Shown: piece by piece, positions 54,577 through 62,841 of the stretch
Layout: each line of letters begins with the position of its first letter
How positions within the stretch are numbered: the stretch's first letter is position 1
Assembly (NCBI RefSeq): GCF_018449675.1
Contig: NZ_JAAVUZ010000005.1
Span: 62,001-126,000, forward strand
Source of the DNA: Glaciihabitans sp. dw_435
Lineage (GTDB): Bacteria > Actinomycetota > Actinomycetes > Actinomycetales > Microbacteriaceae
Direction of reading: 5' to 3'
Length of the DNA stretch: 64,000 bases
Made by a program: the position numbers and the translations under genes
The notes under the pieces: model-generated
Seen by the model: the letters and a program-made list of their open reading frames with translations, nothing else
Told to the model about the DNA's origin: nothing
Databases searched by the model: none

Positions 54577-54639
54577 CATCGAAGGAGCAAAGATGGTCTG
54601 CATCTCACCGGATCAACGACCATCTGCGCTCCTTCGGTG
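54577..54639. repeat. Inverted repeat, family B copy 1
   Basis: Arms 54577-54598 and 54618-54639 pair at 19 of 22 positions around a 19-nt loop. Each arm contains GAAGGAG followed by ATGG. It lies between the 5' end of purL and the 3' end of the DUF559 nuclease gene. Spacing from the left ATG to the right-arm CCA is 27 nt, the same as in the other two copies. Confidence 0.85.
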
Positions 54640-54647
54640 CAATTTCG

Positions 54648-55616
54648 TCAACCGGGCCACCCACCGCGGCGTAGTGCTCGCGTGACCCTTGCCACCACGT
54701 CATCGGGAGCGCCAAAGAGAGCTGCCTTTCTGACCCGCACCGTGCTCCACCCCTCCTCATTGAAGCGTTCGATGCGCGTGATGTCCTTGTTGTACTGGAA
54801 CGCATTCGTGCGATGGTGGTCGCCGTCGTACTCAATCAACGTGCGCCAGAGCCTGTAGACCAGATCGCCCCGCCCCAGCAACCTTCCGTTGGCATCCCGA
54901 ATCTCGACGTTTATTTCCGGCTCCGGCAGGCCGGCGCGAACCAGTAGCAAACGCACCAGGGTCTCTGGTCGCGATTCAGATCCTTGGCGGAGCATTCGCA
55001 GCGCGGCATCCGCATCCCGGGTACCCCGCACATGCGACGATGCCACGGCTTGCGCGAGTGCTTCGATGCTGGTGTGGGGCCTGAGGTCGTGGGGGTCGAG
55101 AACGACAGGGTCGAGGATGAGATGGTCTCCGGCGACCACAAGTTCGTCGAGCGGAAGGGAACTCGCCATGCTGAGCCATGTTGTCGGTGCGTCGCTCACC
55201 GGCAATCCAAACCTCCACGTGATTCGGGCGAGGTGCGGTTCAATTCGGTGGCCAACAACCCCCGCCCTCCGAGGGGCTCCGGACTGATGGGGGCCAGTGA
55301 CGTGGAGCGGTTCCGTGGGGCCCGATCGAGTGGGGAGCGGGCAACCCCAGAGGCGGGCGGCCGTCACATGACTGAAAAACTGCCCCGGCTTGAGGAGCGG
55401 CAGGTAGGCGCGGCAACGGTCGACGATCAGGGCCAGTTCGGTCGGCTGTGCTGCCGGTGGGCGCATTTGGGGTGACGGGGGAACGCGCAGGCCGTAAAAC
55501 GGCCGACCGAATTTCGGGTTGCGAAGTTGGCCTCGGGTGATGCCGGCGCCAATGGCGTCACCAACGGTGAAGGGAACAGCACGGAACTCCGGGGGCAATC
55601 GATCACGAGGAGACAT
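54648..55616 (-). CDS. DUF559/Vsr-fold endonuclease-domain protein with AbiEi-like N-terminus
   Basis: A 322-residue protein. The N-terminal part (FTVGDAIGAGITRGQLRN, then FYGLRVP) resembles the winged-helix region of AbiEi-type antitoxins. The C-terminal part (GRGDLVYRLWRTLIEYDGDHHR, then VRKAALFG) is a DUF559/Vsr-like PD-(D/E)XK nuclease domain with the EYDGDHH core. Such proteins are common in actinobacteria and uncharacterised; a toxin or DNA-repair role is only inferred. ATG 55616 is preferred because the longer frame to 55682 begins inside repeat copy 2. The gene is bracketed by family B repeats. Confidence 0.75.
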   Translation of the reverse strand: MSPRDRLPPEFRAVPFTVGDAIGAGITRGQLRNPKFGRPFYGLRVPPSPQMRPPAAQPTELALIVDRCRAYLPLLKPGQFFSHVTAARLWGCPLPTRSGPTEPLHVTGPHQSGAPRRAGVVGHRIEPHLARITWRFGLPVSDAPTTWLSMASSLPLDELVVAGDHLILDPVVLDPHDLRPHTSIEALAQAVASSHVRGTRDADAALRMLRQGSESRPETLVRLLLVRAGLPEPEINVEIRDANGRLLGRGDLVYRLWRTLIEYDGDHHRTNAFQYNKDITRIERFNEEGWSTVRVRKAALFGAPDDVVARVTRALRRGGWPG

Positions 55617-55680
55617 CTGGCTAGCGTGCAGCGAGTACCGGACGCGCTGCCGCACCTGTACACAGGCATGCCGAGGATGC

Positions 55681-55741
55681 ATCGAAGGAGCAGAGATGGT
55701 CGCTGTGGCAAGACCATGGCGACCATCTTTGCTCCTTCGAT
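55681..55741. repeat. Inverted repeat, family B copy 2
   Basis: The best-preserved copy: arms 55681-55703 and 55719-55741 pair at 22 of 23 positions around a 15-nt loop. On either strand the sequence AAGGAGCARAGATGG looks like a well-spaced ribosome site and ATG. It lies between the 5' end of the nuclease gene and the 3' end of the SDR gene. Confidence 0.9.
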
Positions 55742-55766
55742 CGAGCGGAGCGCGTCAGTCGGCTGG

Positions 55767-56486
55767 CTAGCCGAGCAGCTGCGCCATCTTGGCGTAGAAC
55801 TCTGCGGGGTCTCCGGCGAGGGAGGCCTTCACCATTGCCGTCCAGTCGTCGACGATCACTTCGATCGAGCCGGTGGCAAGGCCGTCAAATGACAGACGCG
55901 GGACGTCGCGAGGGTCGATCTTGGGCCCGTCGTACCCGGCGGTGAGGTCGGTGTCCGCGGCGCCGAGCAGCACACCCTGCACGAGCGTGCCCTGGCCAGC
56001 GAGCTCGCCGCGCACGCCATTGGTCATGTTCCACTCGGCCGCCTTTGCCGCGGCGTAGGAACCCCCGGTAGAAGTCGAGAACCACGACAGCGCTGACAGC
56101 ACGTTGACGATCGCTCCGCCGCCGTTGGTGGCGAGGATCGGCGCGAACTCGCGAATGACGCCGAGCGTTCCCCAGAAGTGGGTGTCCATCTCGCGGTGGA
56201 TCTCTGCGAGATCGCCGGTAATGAGGGAGGCGCCCGTCGAGATGCCCGCGTTGTTCACGAGCAGGGTCACGTCCTGGGCAGCCGCGGCTGCCGCCGTCAC
56301 CGACGCCGGGTCGACGAGATCGAGCCGCAGCGGCACCACGCGGCTGTCTTCGAATGCGAGCTCCTCGGGGCGACGCGACGTGGCGTAGACCTTGCTCGCC
56401 CCGCGATCGAGCAGCTCAAGGACGAACTGACGGCCGATGCCGCGGTTGGCTCCGGTGACGAGGGCGATCTGGTCGGTGACGATCAT
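55767..56486 (-). CDS. SDR family oxidoreductase under a MerR-type promoter
   Basis: A 239-residue classical SDR. TGANRGIG is at 11-18, NNAG at 78-81, Ser131, and Tyr144-x3-Lys148. It is divergent from a MerR regulator, and its promoter has the 20-nt spacer typical of MerR-activated genes (56550-56581). The TSS would be near 56543, leaving a leader of about 57 nt. It is probably induced by the stress or ligand sensed by that regulator. Confidence 0.88.
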   Translation of the reverse strand: MIVTDQIALVTGANRGIGRQFVLELLDRGASKVYATSRRPEELAFEDSRVVPLRLDLVDPASVTAAAAAAQDVTLLVNNAGISTGASLITGDLAEIHREMDTHFWGTLGVIREFAPILATNGGGAIVNVLSALSWFSTSTGGSYAAAKAAEWNMTNGVRGELAGQGTLVQGVLLGAADTDLTAGYDGPKIDPRDVPRLSFDGLATGSIEVIVDDWTAMVKASLAGDPAEFYAKMAQLLG

Positions 56487-56549
56487 GTGTTCAGGCTTTC
56501 TGTAGTCGTTCTGTGTGGGCTGCCGGGCGCGGGCGCACCGGCGAGGGCT

Positions 56550-56591
56550 ACGCTAAACGTTGACGTTGACGTTAAGGTCAAGTCGTAAGCG
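56550..56591. promoter_or_regulatory. MerR-type overlapping divergent promoters
   Basis: On the minus strand TTGACC (complement of 56576-56581), a 20-nt spacer and TAGCGT (complement of 56550-56555) form an over-long promoter, the hallmark of MerR-activated genes. The spacer holds tandem ACGTCA units. On the plus strand TTGACG at 56560-56565 with TAAGCG at 56586-56591, again 20 nt apart, may serve the regulator's own gene. Confidence 0.6.
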
Positions 56592-56618
56592 AAACTGCAA
56601 AGAGAAGGAGTCCGTCTG

Positions 56619-57050
56619 ATGCGGATTGGCGATGTGGCGCGGCAGGCCGGAGTGAGCACCAGGGCCCTCCGCTACTACGAGGAGCAGGGCCTGCTGTCCC
56701 CGGAGCGCACCGCCAGCGACCAGCGCACCTACGCCGAGTCCGCGGTCGAGCGTGTGCGGCTGATCCAGCAGTTCTTCACCGCCGGGCTGTCCAGCCGCAC
56801 GATCCTGCAGCTGCTGCCGTGTATCGAGAGCGCAACGGCGTCGCCCGAAGTGTTCGAGGTGCTGGCCGCCGAGCGCGACCGGATCAGCGCCGCGATGGCT
56901 GACCTCGAGGCGGCACGTGGAGCACTCGACCACATGATCCACATCGTCAGCCATCCGACGCCGGAACACTGCCCCGCGCTGCGCACGACCCCGTGGGGTC
57001 CGTACGACGCGGTGGCGGAGGCCGGTGCTGCTGCTGTGAGCCAGCGATGA
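56619..57050 (+). CDS. MerR family transcriptional regulator
   Basis: A 143-residue MerR regulator. The HTH is RIGDVARQAGVSTRALRYYEEQGLL, then the wing (ERTASDQRTYAESAVERV) and a coiled coil (about 80-120). A single Cys-containing segment (LLPCIES) and the closing HCPALR do not form a clear metal site. GAAGGAG is upstream. It probably activates the divergent SDR gene. The inducer is unknown. Confidence 0.9.
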   Translation: MRIGDVARQAGVSTRALRYYEEQGLLSPERTASDQRTYAESAVERVRLIQQFFTAGLSSRTILQLLPCIESATASPEVFEVLAAERDRISAAMADLEAARGALDHMIHIVSHPTPEHCPALRTTPWGPYDAVAEAGAAAVSQR

Positions 57051-57139
57051 ATCCCCTTGCCGGTTGCCGCAAAGTGACGCGCGCGCCACGGGCGAGTTTG
57101 GGCGCGGAGTCATCCGCCACCTAGCCTTGAAGCACGCCG

Positions 57140-58363
57140 ATGGGATGGGGCCTCATGTTCGAGTGGAAGTCATGGCTTGGGTTGGCGGTCGCGGTCGCGA
57201 TCGCTGTTGTCGCCGCGCTGATCGTCATCGCGTTTATCGCGCTGATCGTGCGGGGTGCGGCCCGCCGCCGCGAGTGGCCCGGTGCGCTCGCCAGCGGTGC
57301 CCGCCACCCGTTCCGGCTGCTGATCGTGCTGATCGCCGCGTGGAGCGCAGTCACCGCGACCCTTCCCGATGAGGAGTGGCGCGCGGGCCTCAACCACACC
57401 TTCCTCATCGCCGTCATCGCGACGGCAGGGTGGCTTGCCGCCCGGCTGATCGCCTTCGCGGCAGGACTCGGGATGGCGCGCTACCGCACCGACATCCCCG
57501 ACAACAAGGTCGCCCGCCGCATGCAGACCCAGCTCGCGCTGGTGCGTCGGCTGGGTGTCGTCATCGTCGCGGTGCTCACCTTTGGATCAATCCTGCTGAC
57601 GTTCCCGGGTGTGCAGGCGCTCGGCACGAGCCTGCTTGCCTCGGCCGGCCTCGTCAGTATCGTGGCCGGTCTCGCCGCCCAGTCCACCCTTGCGAACGTC
57701 TTCGCCGGGGTGCAGCTGGCCTTCAGCGACGCAATCCGCGTTGACGACGTCGTCATCGCCCAGGGCGAGTGGGGCCGCATCGAAGAGATCACGCTGACCT
57801 ACGTCGTCGTGCACATCTGGGATGACCGCCGCATGGTGCTCCCCTCCACGTACTTCACGACCACGCCCTTTGAGAACTGGACGCGCAACAGCAGCGAGCT
57901 CCTCGGCTCGGTCGAGCTCGACCTCGACTGGCGCGTCAGCCCGGTCGCCATGCGCCAGGAACTCGCGGACATCCTCACCCGCACCACCATCTGGGACGGC
58001 CGCGCCTCTGTGCTGCAGGTCACCGACGCCGTCGGCGGCTTCGTGCGCGTGCGCATCCTCGTGACCGCGATCGACGCACCCACGCTGTTCGACCTGCGCT
58101 GCTTCGTGCGCGAAGAGATGATCGAGTGGATCCAGTCGCAAGACGAGGCCGCAATCCCGCGCACCCGCGTGCAGACGGTCACCGAGAGCCCGCGTCCCAA
58201 GCAGAAGGTCAAGGAACAGGCCGCGCACACCGACCAGATCGGCCTGTTCACGGGCACCGCCGAGGCAGAAGAGCGCGCCAACCAGTTCACGCAGGCGATC
58301 CCGATCATCACCCAGTCGATGCCCATCATTGAAGTGGATGACCCGCCCGCTGCAAAACCGTAG
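57140..58363 (+). CDS. MscS-family mechanosensitive ion channel protein
   Basis: A 407-residue protein. Four helices are followed by the pore-lining helix (LLASAGLVSIVAGLAAQSTLANVFAGVQLAFSDAIRVDD), the MscS signature with its Ala/Gly packing. A beta domain and a C-terminal alpha/beta domain follow, and the last 70 residues are a charged, low-complexity tail. It would release solutes on osmotic downshock. TAGCCT at 57122-57127 is a candidate -10. The 251-nt gap downstream is C-rich, with a 13-nt direct repeat GGCACCGCCCGCC at 58402 and 58432 and no recognisable gene. Confidence 0.88.
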   Translation: MGWGLMFEWKSWLGLAVAVAIAVVAALIVIAFIALIVRGAARRREWPGALASGARHPFRLLIVLIAAWSAVTATLPDEEWRAGLNHTFLIAVIATAGWLAARLIAFAAGLGMARYRTDIPDNKVARRMQTQLALVRRLGVVIVAVLTFGSILLTFPGVQALGTSLLASAGLVSIVAGLAAQSTLANVFAGVQLAFSDAIRVDDVVIAQGEWGRIEEITLTYVVVHIWDDRRMVLPSTYFTTTPFENWTRNSSELLGSVELDLDWRVSPVAMRQELADILTRTTIWDGRASVLQVTDAVGGFVRVRILVTAIDAPTLFDLRCFVREEMIEWIQSQDEAAIPRTRVQTVTESPRPKQKVKEQAAHTDQIGLFTGTAEAEERANQFTQAIPIITQSMPIIEVDDPPAAKP

Positions 58364-58614
58364 GCGGGCGCACCCCGCCTCGCCCCACCCAGCCCACCCC
58401 AGGCACCGCCCGCCTCGCGCCGACCCACCCTGGCACCGCCCGCCAGCCCAGCCCTCCGCCCCAGCGCACGACCGACACCCCCCGTTTACCGCGAGTTCAG
58501 TGACGTGGACTTAGCTAAACCGTTAACCGGACGGTGCGACCGGTGACAACGTCGGCGTGGATTTGATCGGGGGAGCAGAGGCGCGTTCTCAATTGGATCC
58601 CGCCGACGGGACTC

Positions 58615-59793
58615 GTGACCATGCCTAGGCGGGCGACCCTGCCCCACCCCGGGCAGTTCGAATTCACCCCTCCGGCCTTTGCCATGGCGTGGCCCGGCAC
58701 CGGCCGCGCACACGAACTCGTCGCCATCCCCCACGTGAAGCTTGAAACCGGGGACGTCCTCGTCGCCATCGAGCTGGCCGCCATCTGCGGGTCGGACGTG
58801 CGCACCACCGCCGGCCATCGCGTCCCGCCCGCGCCCGCTCCGTCGGTGCTCGGCCACGAACGCATCGGCCGCGTCGTCGCGATCGGCGGCGGAGCCCGCG
58901 TGAAAGCCGTCGATGGCCGCCCGGTCGAGATCGGTTCCCGCGTCGCATGGTCGGCCATCGCCCCCTGCGGCAAGTGCTACCGCTGCAAGGCAGGTCTCAG
59001 CTCCACGTGCCTGACCCTCAAAGAATATGGACATGAGCGGATGGCCCGGGGCTGGGAGCTCTCGGGAGCCTTCGCCTCCCATTCCCACGTCCTCGCCGGT
59101 ACCGGCATCGTGTTGCTCGGAGACGAGCTGCCTGCCGCCGTGGCCGTTCCCGTGTCCTGTGCGACCGCGACAGTGGTGGCCGCGCTCGAGGCGGCACAGA
59201 AGACCGTGTCCCTCGCCGGGGCGACCGTGGTGATCACGGGCGCGGGCGTCCGCGGGCTCACGGCTACCGCCATGGCGACGGACGCCGGTGCCCGGGTCGT
59301 CGTGAGTGACCCCGACCCCGAGCGTCGTGCCCTCGCCCTGAGCTTCGGTGCCGTTGCGGTCGCGGACCCGCTCGCGACATCCGCTTCCCGCTACAGCCTG
59401 GCGAGCGTGTTGCGGTCCCTGGGCGTGCAACGGTCGCGGGTGACGATCGGGCTGGAGATGTCGGGAGCGAACCTGGCCGTGCGTCCGCTCGTGGATGCGG
59501 TGGATGTCGGGGGCGTTGTGGTGCTCGCGGGTGCGCAGAAGTCCGGGGCGGAGAAGGCGGCGGCCGAGGTCAGCATCGACCCGCGGCGGATCGTGTCGGG
59601 GCTACTCACGGTGACGGGCGTGCACAACTACTCCCCGCGGCATCTGCAGGCAGCGGTCGACTATCTGCAGGGCGCGTGGCAGCGCTGGCCCTTCGCGGGC
59701 CTGGTCGGCGAGGTGCTCCCGTTGCTGAGCGTCGACGAAGCGATCGAGCTCGCGGCGATGGGCAGCGCGCCCCGCATCGGTATCGCGCCGTAG
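58615..59793 (+). CDS. Zinc-binding alcohol dehydrogenase family protein
   Basis: A 392-residue medium-chain dehydrogenase. Catalytic zinc ligands lie in AAICGSDVR and GHERIGRVV. A full structural zinc loop C-x2-C-x2-C-x7-C is present (CGKCYRCKAGLSSTC). The Rossmann motif reads GAGVRG. The second half resembles dehydrogenases linked to phosphonate or polyol metabolism, but no partner genes are present. GTG 58615 or ATG 58621 may start it. Substrate unknown. Confidence 0.85.
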   Translation: MTMPRRATLPHPGQFEFTPPAFAMAWPGTGRAHELVAIPHVKLETGDVLVAIELAAICGSDVRTTAGHRVPPAPAPSVLGHERIGRVVAIGGGARVKAVDGRPVEIGSRVAWSAIAPCGKCYRCKAGLSSTCLTLKEYGHERMARGWELSGAFASHSHVLAGTGIVLLGDELPAAVAVPVSCATATVVAALEAAQKTVSLAGATVVITGAGVRGLTATAMATDAGARVVVSDPDPERRALALSFGAVAVADPLATSASRYSLASVLRSLGVQRSRVTIGLEMSGANLAVRPLVDAVDVGGVVVLAGAQKSGAEKAAAEVSIDPRRIVSGLLTVTGVHNYSPRHLQAAVDYLQGAWQRWPFAGLVGEVLPLLSVDEAIELAAMGSAPRIGIAP

Positions 59794-59912
59794 GGGTCGC
59801 GCCCCCCCCCGGTCGGCAGCGCCCCGGGGCCGCGCCCAAGCGTCGCGCCGCCCGGGAGAACCCATCCGGGCCCCTTCGGCGGGGTTATGGCGCCGCGGTA
59901 CGCCATTCCTCC

Positions 59913-59971
59913 TCGAAGGAGCACAAATGGTTGTGATCCGGCGCGCGAGACAACCATTTCTGCGCCTTCGA
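59913..59971. repeat. Inverted repeat, family B copy 3
   Basis: Arms 59913-59934 and 59950-59971 pair at 20 of 22 positions around a 15-nt loop. It carries the same AAGGAG..ATGG pattern and the same 27-nt spacing from ATG to the opposing CCA as the other copies. It lies between two convergent genes, the zinc dehydrogenase and purQ. A C9 run lies about 100 nt upstream. Confidence 0.85.
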
Positions 59972-60058
59972 TGCTCTTATGTCAAGAGATGCCGGCTGGC
60001 GGGACTGTGCTCGGCGGAATCCCGCCTGTCCAGAGCCCCGCGAGGCACGGAATTACGC

Positions 60059-60754
60059 CTACGCGGTAACGAAGGAGCGGATGACGCTGGTGAAGAAGCC
60101 CAGCCCGTCGGTGCCGGATGCCATCGCGGCAGCGGTGTCGGGGCCAAAGCCCTCCTCGACCGCGTGCTCGGGGTGGGGCATGAGGCCGACCACGTTACCG
60201 GCGGAGTTGGAGACACCCGCGATGTCGTTCATCGAGCCGTTGGGGTTGATGTCCACGTAGCGGAACACGACCTGGCCCTCGCCCTCGACGCGGGCGATGG
60301 TCTCCGCGTCTGCGACGTAGCGGCCGTCGGCGTTCTTCAGCGGGATGATGATCTCGGCGCCGGTGGAGTACTCGTTGGTCCAGGCGGTCGACGCGTTCTC
60401 GACGCGCAGCTTCTGGTCACGGCGGATGAACTGCTGGTGCGCGTTCCGCGTGTGGGCGCCCGGGACGAGGCGCGCCTCGGCGAGCATCTGGAATCCGTTG
60501 CAGATGCCAAGTACCGGAACACCCTTGTTGGCAGCGTCGATGACCTCGGCCATGATCGGGGCGTGGCTGGCAATGGCGCCGGCCCGCAGGTAGTCGCCGT
60601 AGCTGAAACCACCGGGAAGGATGACGGCGTCAACACCCTGCAGGTCGTGGTCGCCGTGCCAGAGGGCAACGGGAGTCGCACCGGCAACACGCACGGCACG
60701 CTGGGCATCGCGATCGTCGAGCGATCCCGGGAAGGTGATGACTCCGACGCGCAT
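60059..60754 (-). CDS. purQ: Phosphoribosylformylglycinamidine synthase subunit PurQ
   Basis: A 231-residue class I glutamine amidotransferase. The nucleophile Cys is in GICNGFQML, the oxyanion loop is [15 protein letters not shown], and the His/Glu pair is PHPEHA. It supplies ammonia to PurL. Its ATG overlaps the purS stop by one base (TAATG). In most relatives purL follows directly; here it is about 5.6 kb away. Confidence 0.95.
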   Translation of the reverse strand: MRVGVITFPGSLDDRDAQRAVRVAGATPVALWHGDHDLQGVDAVILPGGFSYGDYLRAGAIASHAPIMAEVIDAANKGVPVLGICNGFQMLAEARLVPGAHTRNAHQQFIRRDQKLRVENASTAWTNEYSTGAEIIIPLKNADGRYVADAETIARVEGEGQVVFRYVDINPNGSMNDIAGVSNSAGNVVGLMPHPEHAVEEGFGPDTAAAMASGTDGLGFFTSVIRSFVTA

Positions 60755-61026
60755 TACGCGGACACTGCCTCGACGGCGACACCGTCGACGGTGATCTCGA
60801 CGACGTCCTCGATGACCGAGTTGGAGAACATGTCCTCGGCGAGCTCGCGGATCTCGGCGATCGTGCTGGCGTCAACCGTGCCATCGACGACGACCTCGAA
60901 GCGCTTGCCGATGCGGACGGAGGAGAACTGGGACTTACCGAGACGCGCGAGTGCGCCGCCTACGGCCTTGCCCTGCGGGTCGAGCAGTTCAGCCTTGGGC
61001 ATGATCTCGACGACGATTGTAGGCAC
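60754..61026 (-). CDS. purS: Phosphoribosylformylglycinamidine synthase subunit PurS
   Basis: A 90-residue protein beginning [21 protein letters not shown], the conserved PurS opening, and ending in [11 protein letters not shown]. It bridges PurL and PurQ. GTG 61026 is chosen because TTGGAG lies 6 nt upstream and the N-terminus then matches the family; a TTG at 61038 would add four residues. TAGACT (complement of 61066-61071) is a likely -10 box with a leader of about 33 nt. Confidence 0.92.
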   Translation of the reverse strand: MPTIVVEIMPKAELLDPQGKAVGGALARLGKSQFSSVRIGKRFEVVVDGTVDASTIAEIRELAEDMFSNSVIEDVVEITVDGVAVEAVSA

Positions 61027-61154
61027 GAAATACTCCAAAAAATTTGGCAGTCGGTGGATGCGGCCAGTCTACCTGAGCGGCAGTATCCCCCGCCGGGTCG
61101 CTGTAGCCCGGTCCGCGGGTGATCGCGGCCGCCGCGATTGCCGCCCCGGCCGGG

Positions 61155-61829
61155 TCAGTGCAACAGGCGGATGACGTGGTCCGCGCTCGCCGCGGTGCCC
61201 TCGATCAGCCGCGCGTTGGCCTCGTCTGGTCCGAGCGACCACTCCAGCGCGGCATCCGGAGTCTTTCCATACCTGACATGCCGCTCGATGAGACGCTGCT
61301 GCCGAATCGCGGGGTCGACATCCACGTAAAAGGTGACGTCGAGGTGGGGCGCGACGTACTCCCAGCCGTCGGTATCGAGCAGCAGGTAGTTGCCCTCCAC
61401 GACGACGATGGGCGTGGCGGCATCGATCGCGATGGCGTCGGGCACTGCCTCCTCGATGGTTCGGTCGAAGCCCGGGGCCAGCACGCGGTCGGCGGGAGCG
61501 CCCGTCGCGGTGCCTCCGTCGGAGCTGGCTCCGGATTCCCACCCCGCCAGCGCCGTGAGCACCCGCAGAAAGCCGGGCACATCGAACGTGTCGGGCGCCC
61601 CCATGCGCTCGCGCCTGCCCAGCTCGACGAGGCGCGCCTGCGGCAGGTGAAAGCCATCCATCGGAAGCAGCGTGGCGATCGGTCCCAGACGCTCGACCAC
61701 GAGGGCGGCGACGGTCGACTTGCCCGCGCCGGGAGGTCCGACGATGCCAACGATGGTGCGCGAAGCGGATGCCCCGGCCGTCGCGATCACGTCGGCAACT
61801 TCTTCGACCGTGGACAGTGTGGTCATCAC
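61155..61829 (-). CDS. Nucleoside/nucleotide kinase family P-loop protein
   Basis: A 224-residue kinase of the uridine kinase/pantothenate kinase-like group (FrcK/YfdH-like). The Walker A is GPPGAGKST at 31-39, the substrate region MDGFHLPQARL, Walker B-like IVVVEGNYLLLD, and an Arg-rich lid is RQQRLIERHVRYGK. It phosphorylates a small hydroxyl compound such as fructose or a nucleoside. Its ATG overlaps the SGNH hydrolase stop by four bases. Confidence 0.82.
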   Translation of the reverse strand: MMTTLSTVEEVADVIATAGASASRTIVGIVGPPGAGKSTVAALVVERLGPIATLLPMDGFHLPQARLVELGRRERMGAPDTFDVPGFLRVLTALAGWESGASSDGGTATGAPADRVLAPGFDRTIEEAVPDAIAIDAATPIVVVEGNYLLLDTDGWEYVAPHLDVTFYVDVDPAIRQQRLIERHVRYGKTPDAALEWSLGPDEANARLIEGTAASADHVIRLLH

Positions 61830-62722
61830 GCCACCGCCCCATCATCGGCGGGGGTGCCCAGTGTCGTGGCGGCCCCGGGGGTCCCGTGCGCTGCGGGAGT
61901 GGCGGCCGCTGCGGGCGCCGTAGTCGCGGCCGGCTGGGCCGCTGCGGTCGCCGTGGTCGCGGCCGGCGGGATGATCCCCGCGTCTTCGAGGGCGAAGTGC
62001 GCCCAGTCGCGGTATCCGCTGGAGCTGGGGTGGAACCGGTCGCTGGCGAAGAACCCCGCTGTGTAGGGAGGCGGAGGTGGGGACATCCGCACCCCCGGTT
62101 CCTGCTCGACCACAGCGCGGGCGGCGTTCTCGAGCGACATCGAGTGCAGGTAGAGCGTGCGGCGCAGCGGGTCGGGCAGCGCCTCGAAGCGGAAGAACGC
62201 GGGCAGGCTCGACACGAGAATCGTCGCGGTCGGACTGGCGGCGCGCAGGCGGCGCAGGATGGTGCGGATGTCCCGGCGGAAGGCACCCCGCGTGCGCAGC
62301 CCGAGCGCATCGTTGGCCCCGATGCTCAGGAAGATGAAGTCGTATCGGTCCAGGGTGGCCGGACCAATGAAACGGTGAGCGATGTCCCACGACGTGGCGC
62401 CGTTCTCGCCGATCGCCCGCCAGGTGTACGGGCGACCGCTGTCGGCGGTGAGCGCGCGGGCGAGGTGGCCGGGGAGCGCGTCATCCTGGGTGTCGGCGCC
62501 CACGCCGGCGGCCGTCGAATCGCCGAGCACGAGGATCCGCAGCGGGGTGACCTTGCTCGAGGCCGGAGCGTCGGTGGCGGATGCGCCGGTCCACGGCTGC
62601 GCCGCGTCAGGCAGGCGGGGGATGACCCTGCGCATTCGCCGCGCCTGTGCGAGCAATACCGGCGCCTGCAGGGCCGCGACCACGAGGCTCCACCGTGGGT
62701 CGATCGTCGGCGCATCACTCAT
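61826..62722 (-). CDS. SGNH/GDSL hydrolase family protein
   Basis: A 298-residue SGNH esterase. Block I is LGDSTAAGVG, block III GAND (IGANDALG) and block V FHPSSSGY with the Asp/His pair. The last 50 residues are an Ala/Thr-rich tail of low complexity. There is a hydrophobic patch but no clear signal peptide. TAAACT (complement of 62730-62735) is 7 nt before the ATG, suggesting leaderless mRNA. Confidence 0.85.
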   Translation of the reverse strand: MSDAPTIDPRWSLVVAALQAPVLLAQARRMRRVIPRLPDAAQPWTGASATDAPASSKVTPLRILVLGDSTAAGVGADTQDDALPGHLARALTADSGRPYTWRAIGENGATSWDIAHRFIGPATLDRYDFIFLSIGANDALGLRTRGAFRRDIRTILRRLRAASPTATILVSSLPAFFRFEALPDPLRRTLYLHSMSLENAARAVVEQEPGVRMSPPPPPYTAGFFASDRFHPSSSGYRDWAHFALEDAGIIPPAATTATAAAQPAATTAPAAAATPAAHGTPGAATTLGTPADDGAVA

Positions 62723-62841
62723 GCAGTGGAGTTTATCGAGCCGGTGTTCCGTTCACGCAGCTATTCCTGTCCTCGAGAAGTCATGGAGGAAGAGAGCGAC
62801 CAGCCGGGATAGGGTGACGTTTATTCACGGATGGGGGATCC

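Noticed and set aside
54577-54639. Family B hairpins as ordinary transcription terminators
   Set aside because: None is followed by a T-run, copy 1 lies upstream of a gene 5' end, and the arm sequence is conserved among copies, which terminators do not need.
58511-58530. CTAAACCG-containing stretch similar to the operator at 21808
   Set aside because: Only the first eight bases agree and the right half is not complementary, so a LacI site is not supported.
59927-61174. 415-codon plus-strand frame beginning at the ATG inside repeat copy 3
   Set aside because: It has a ribosome-site-like AAGGAG because of the repeat, but the body is antisense to purQ/purS and lacks any domain.
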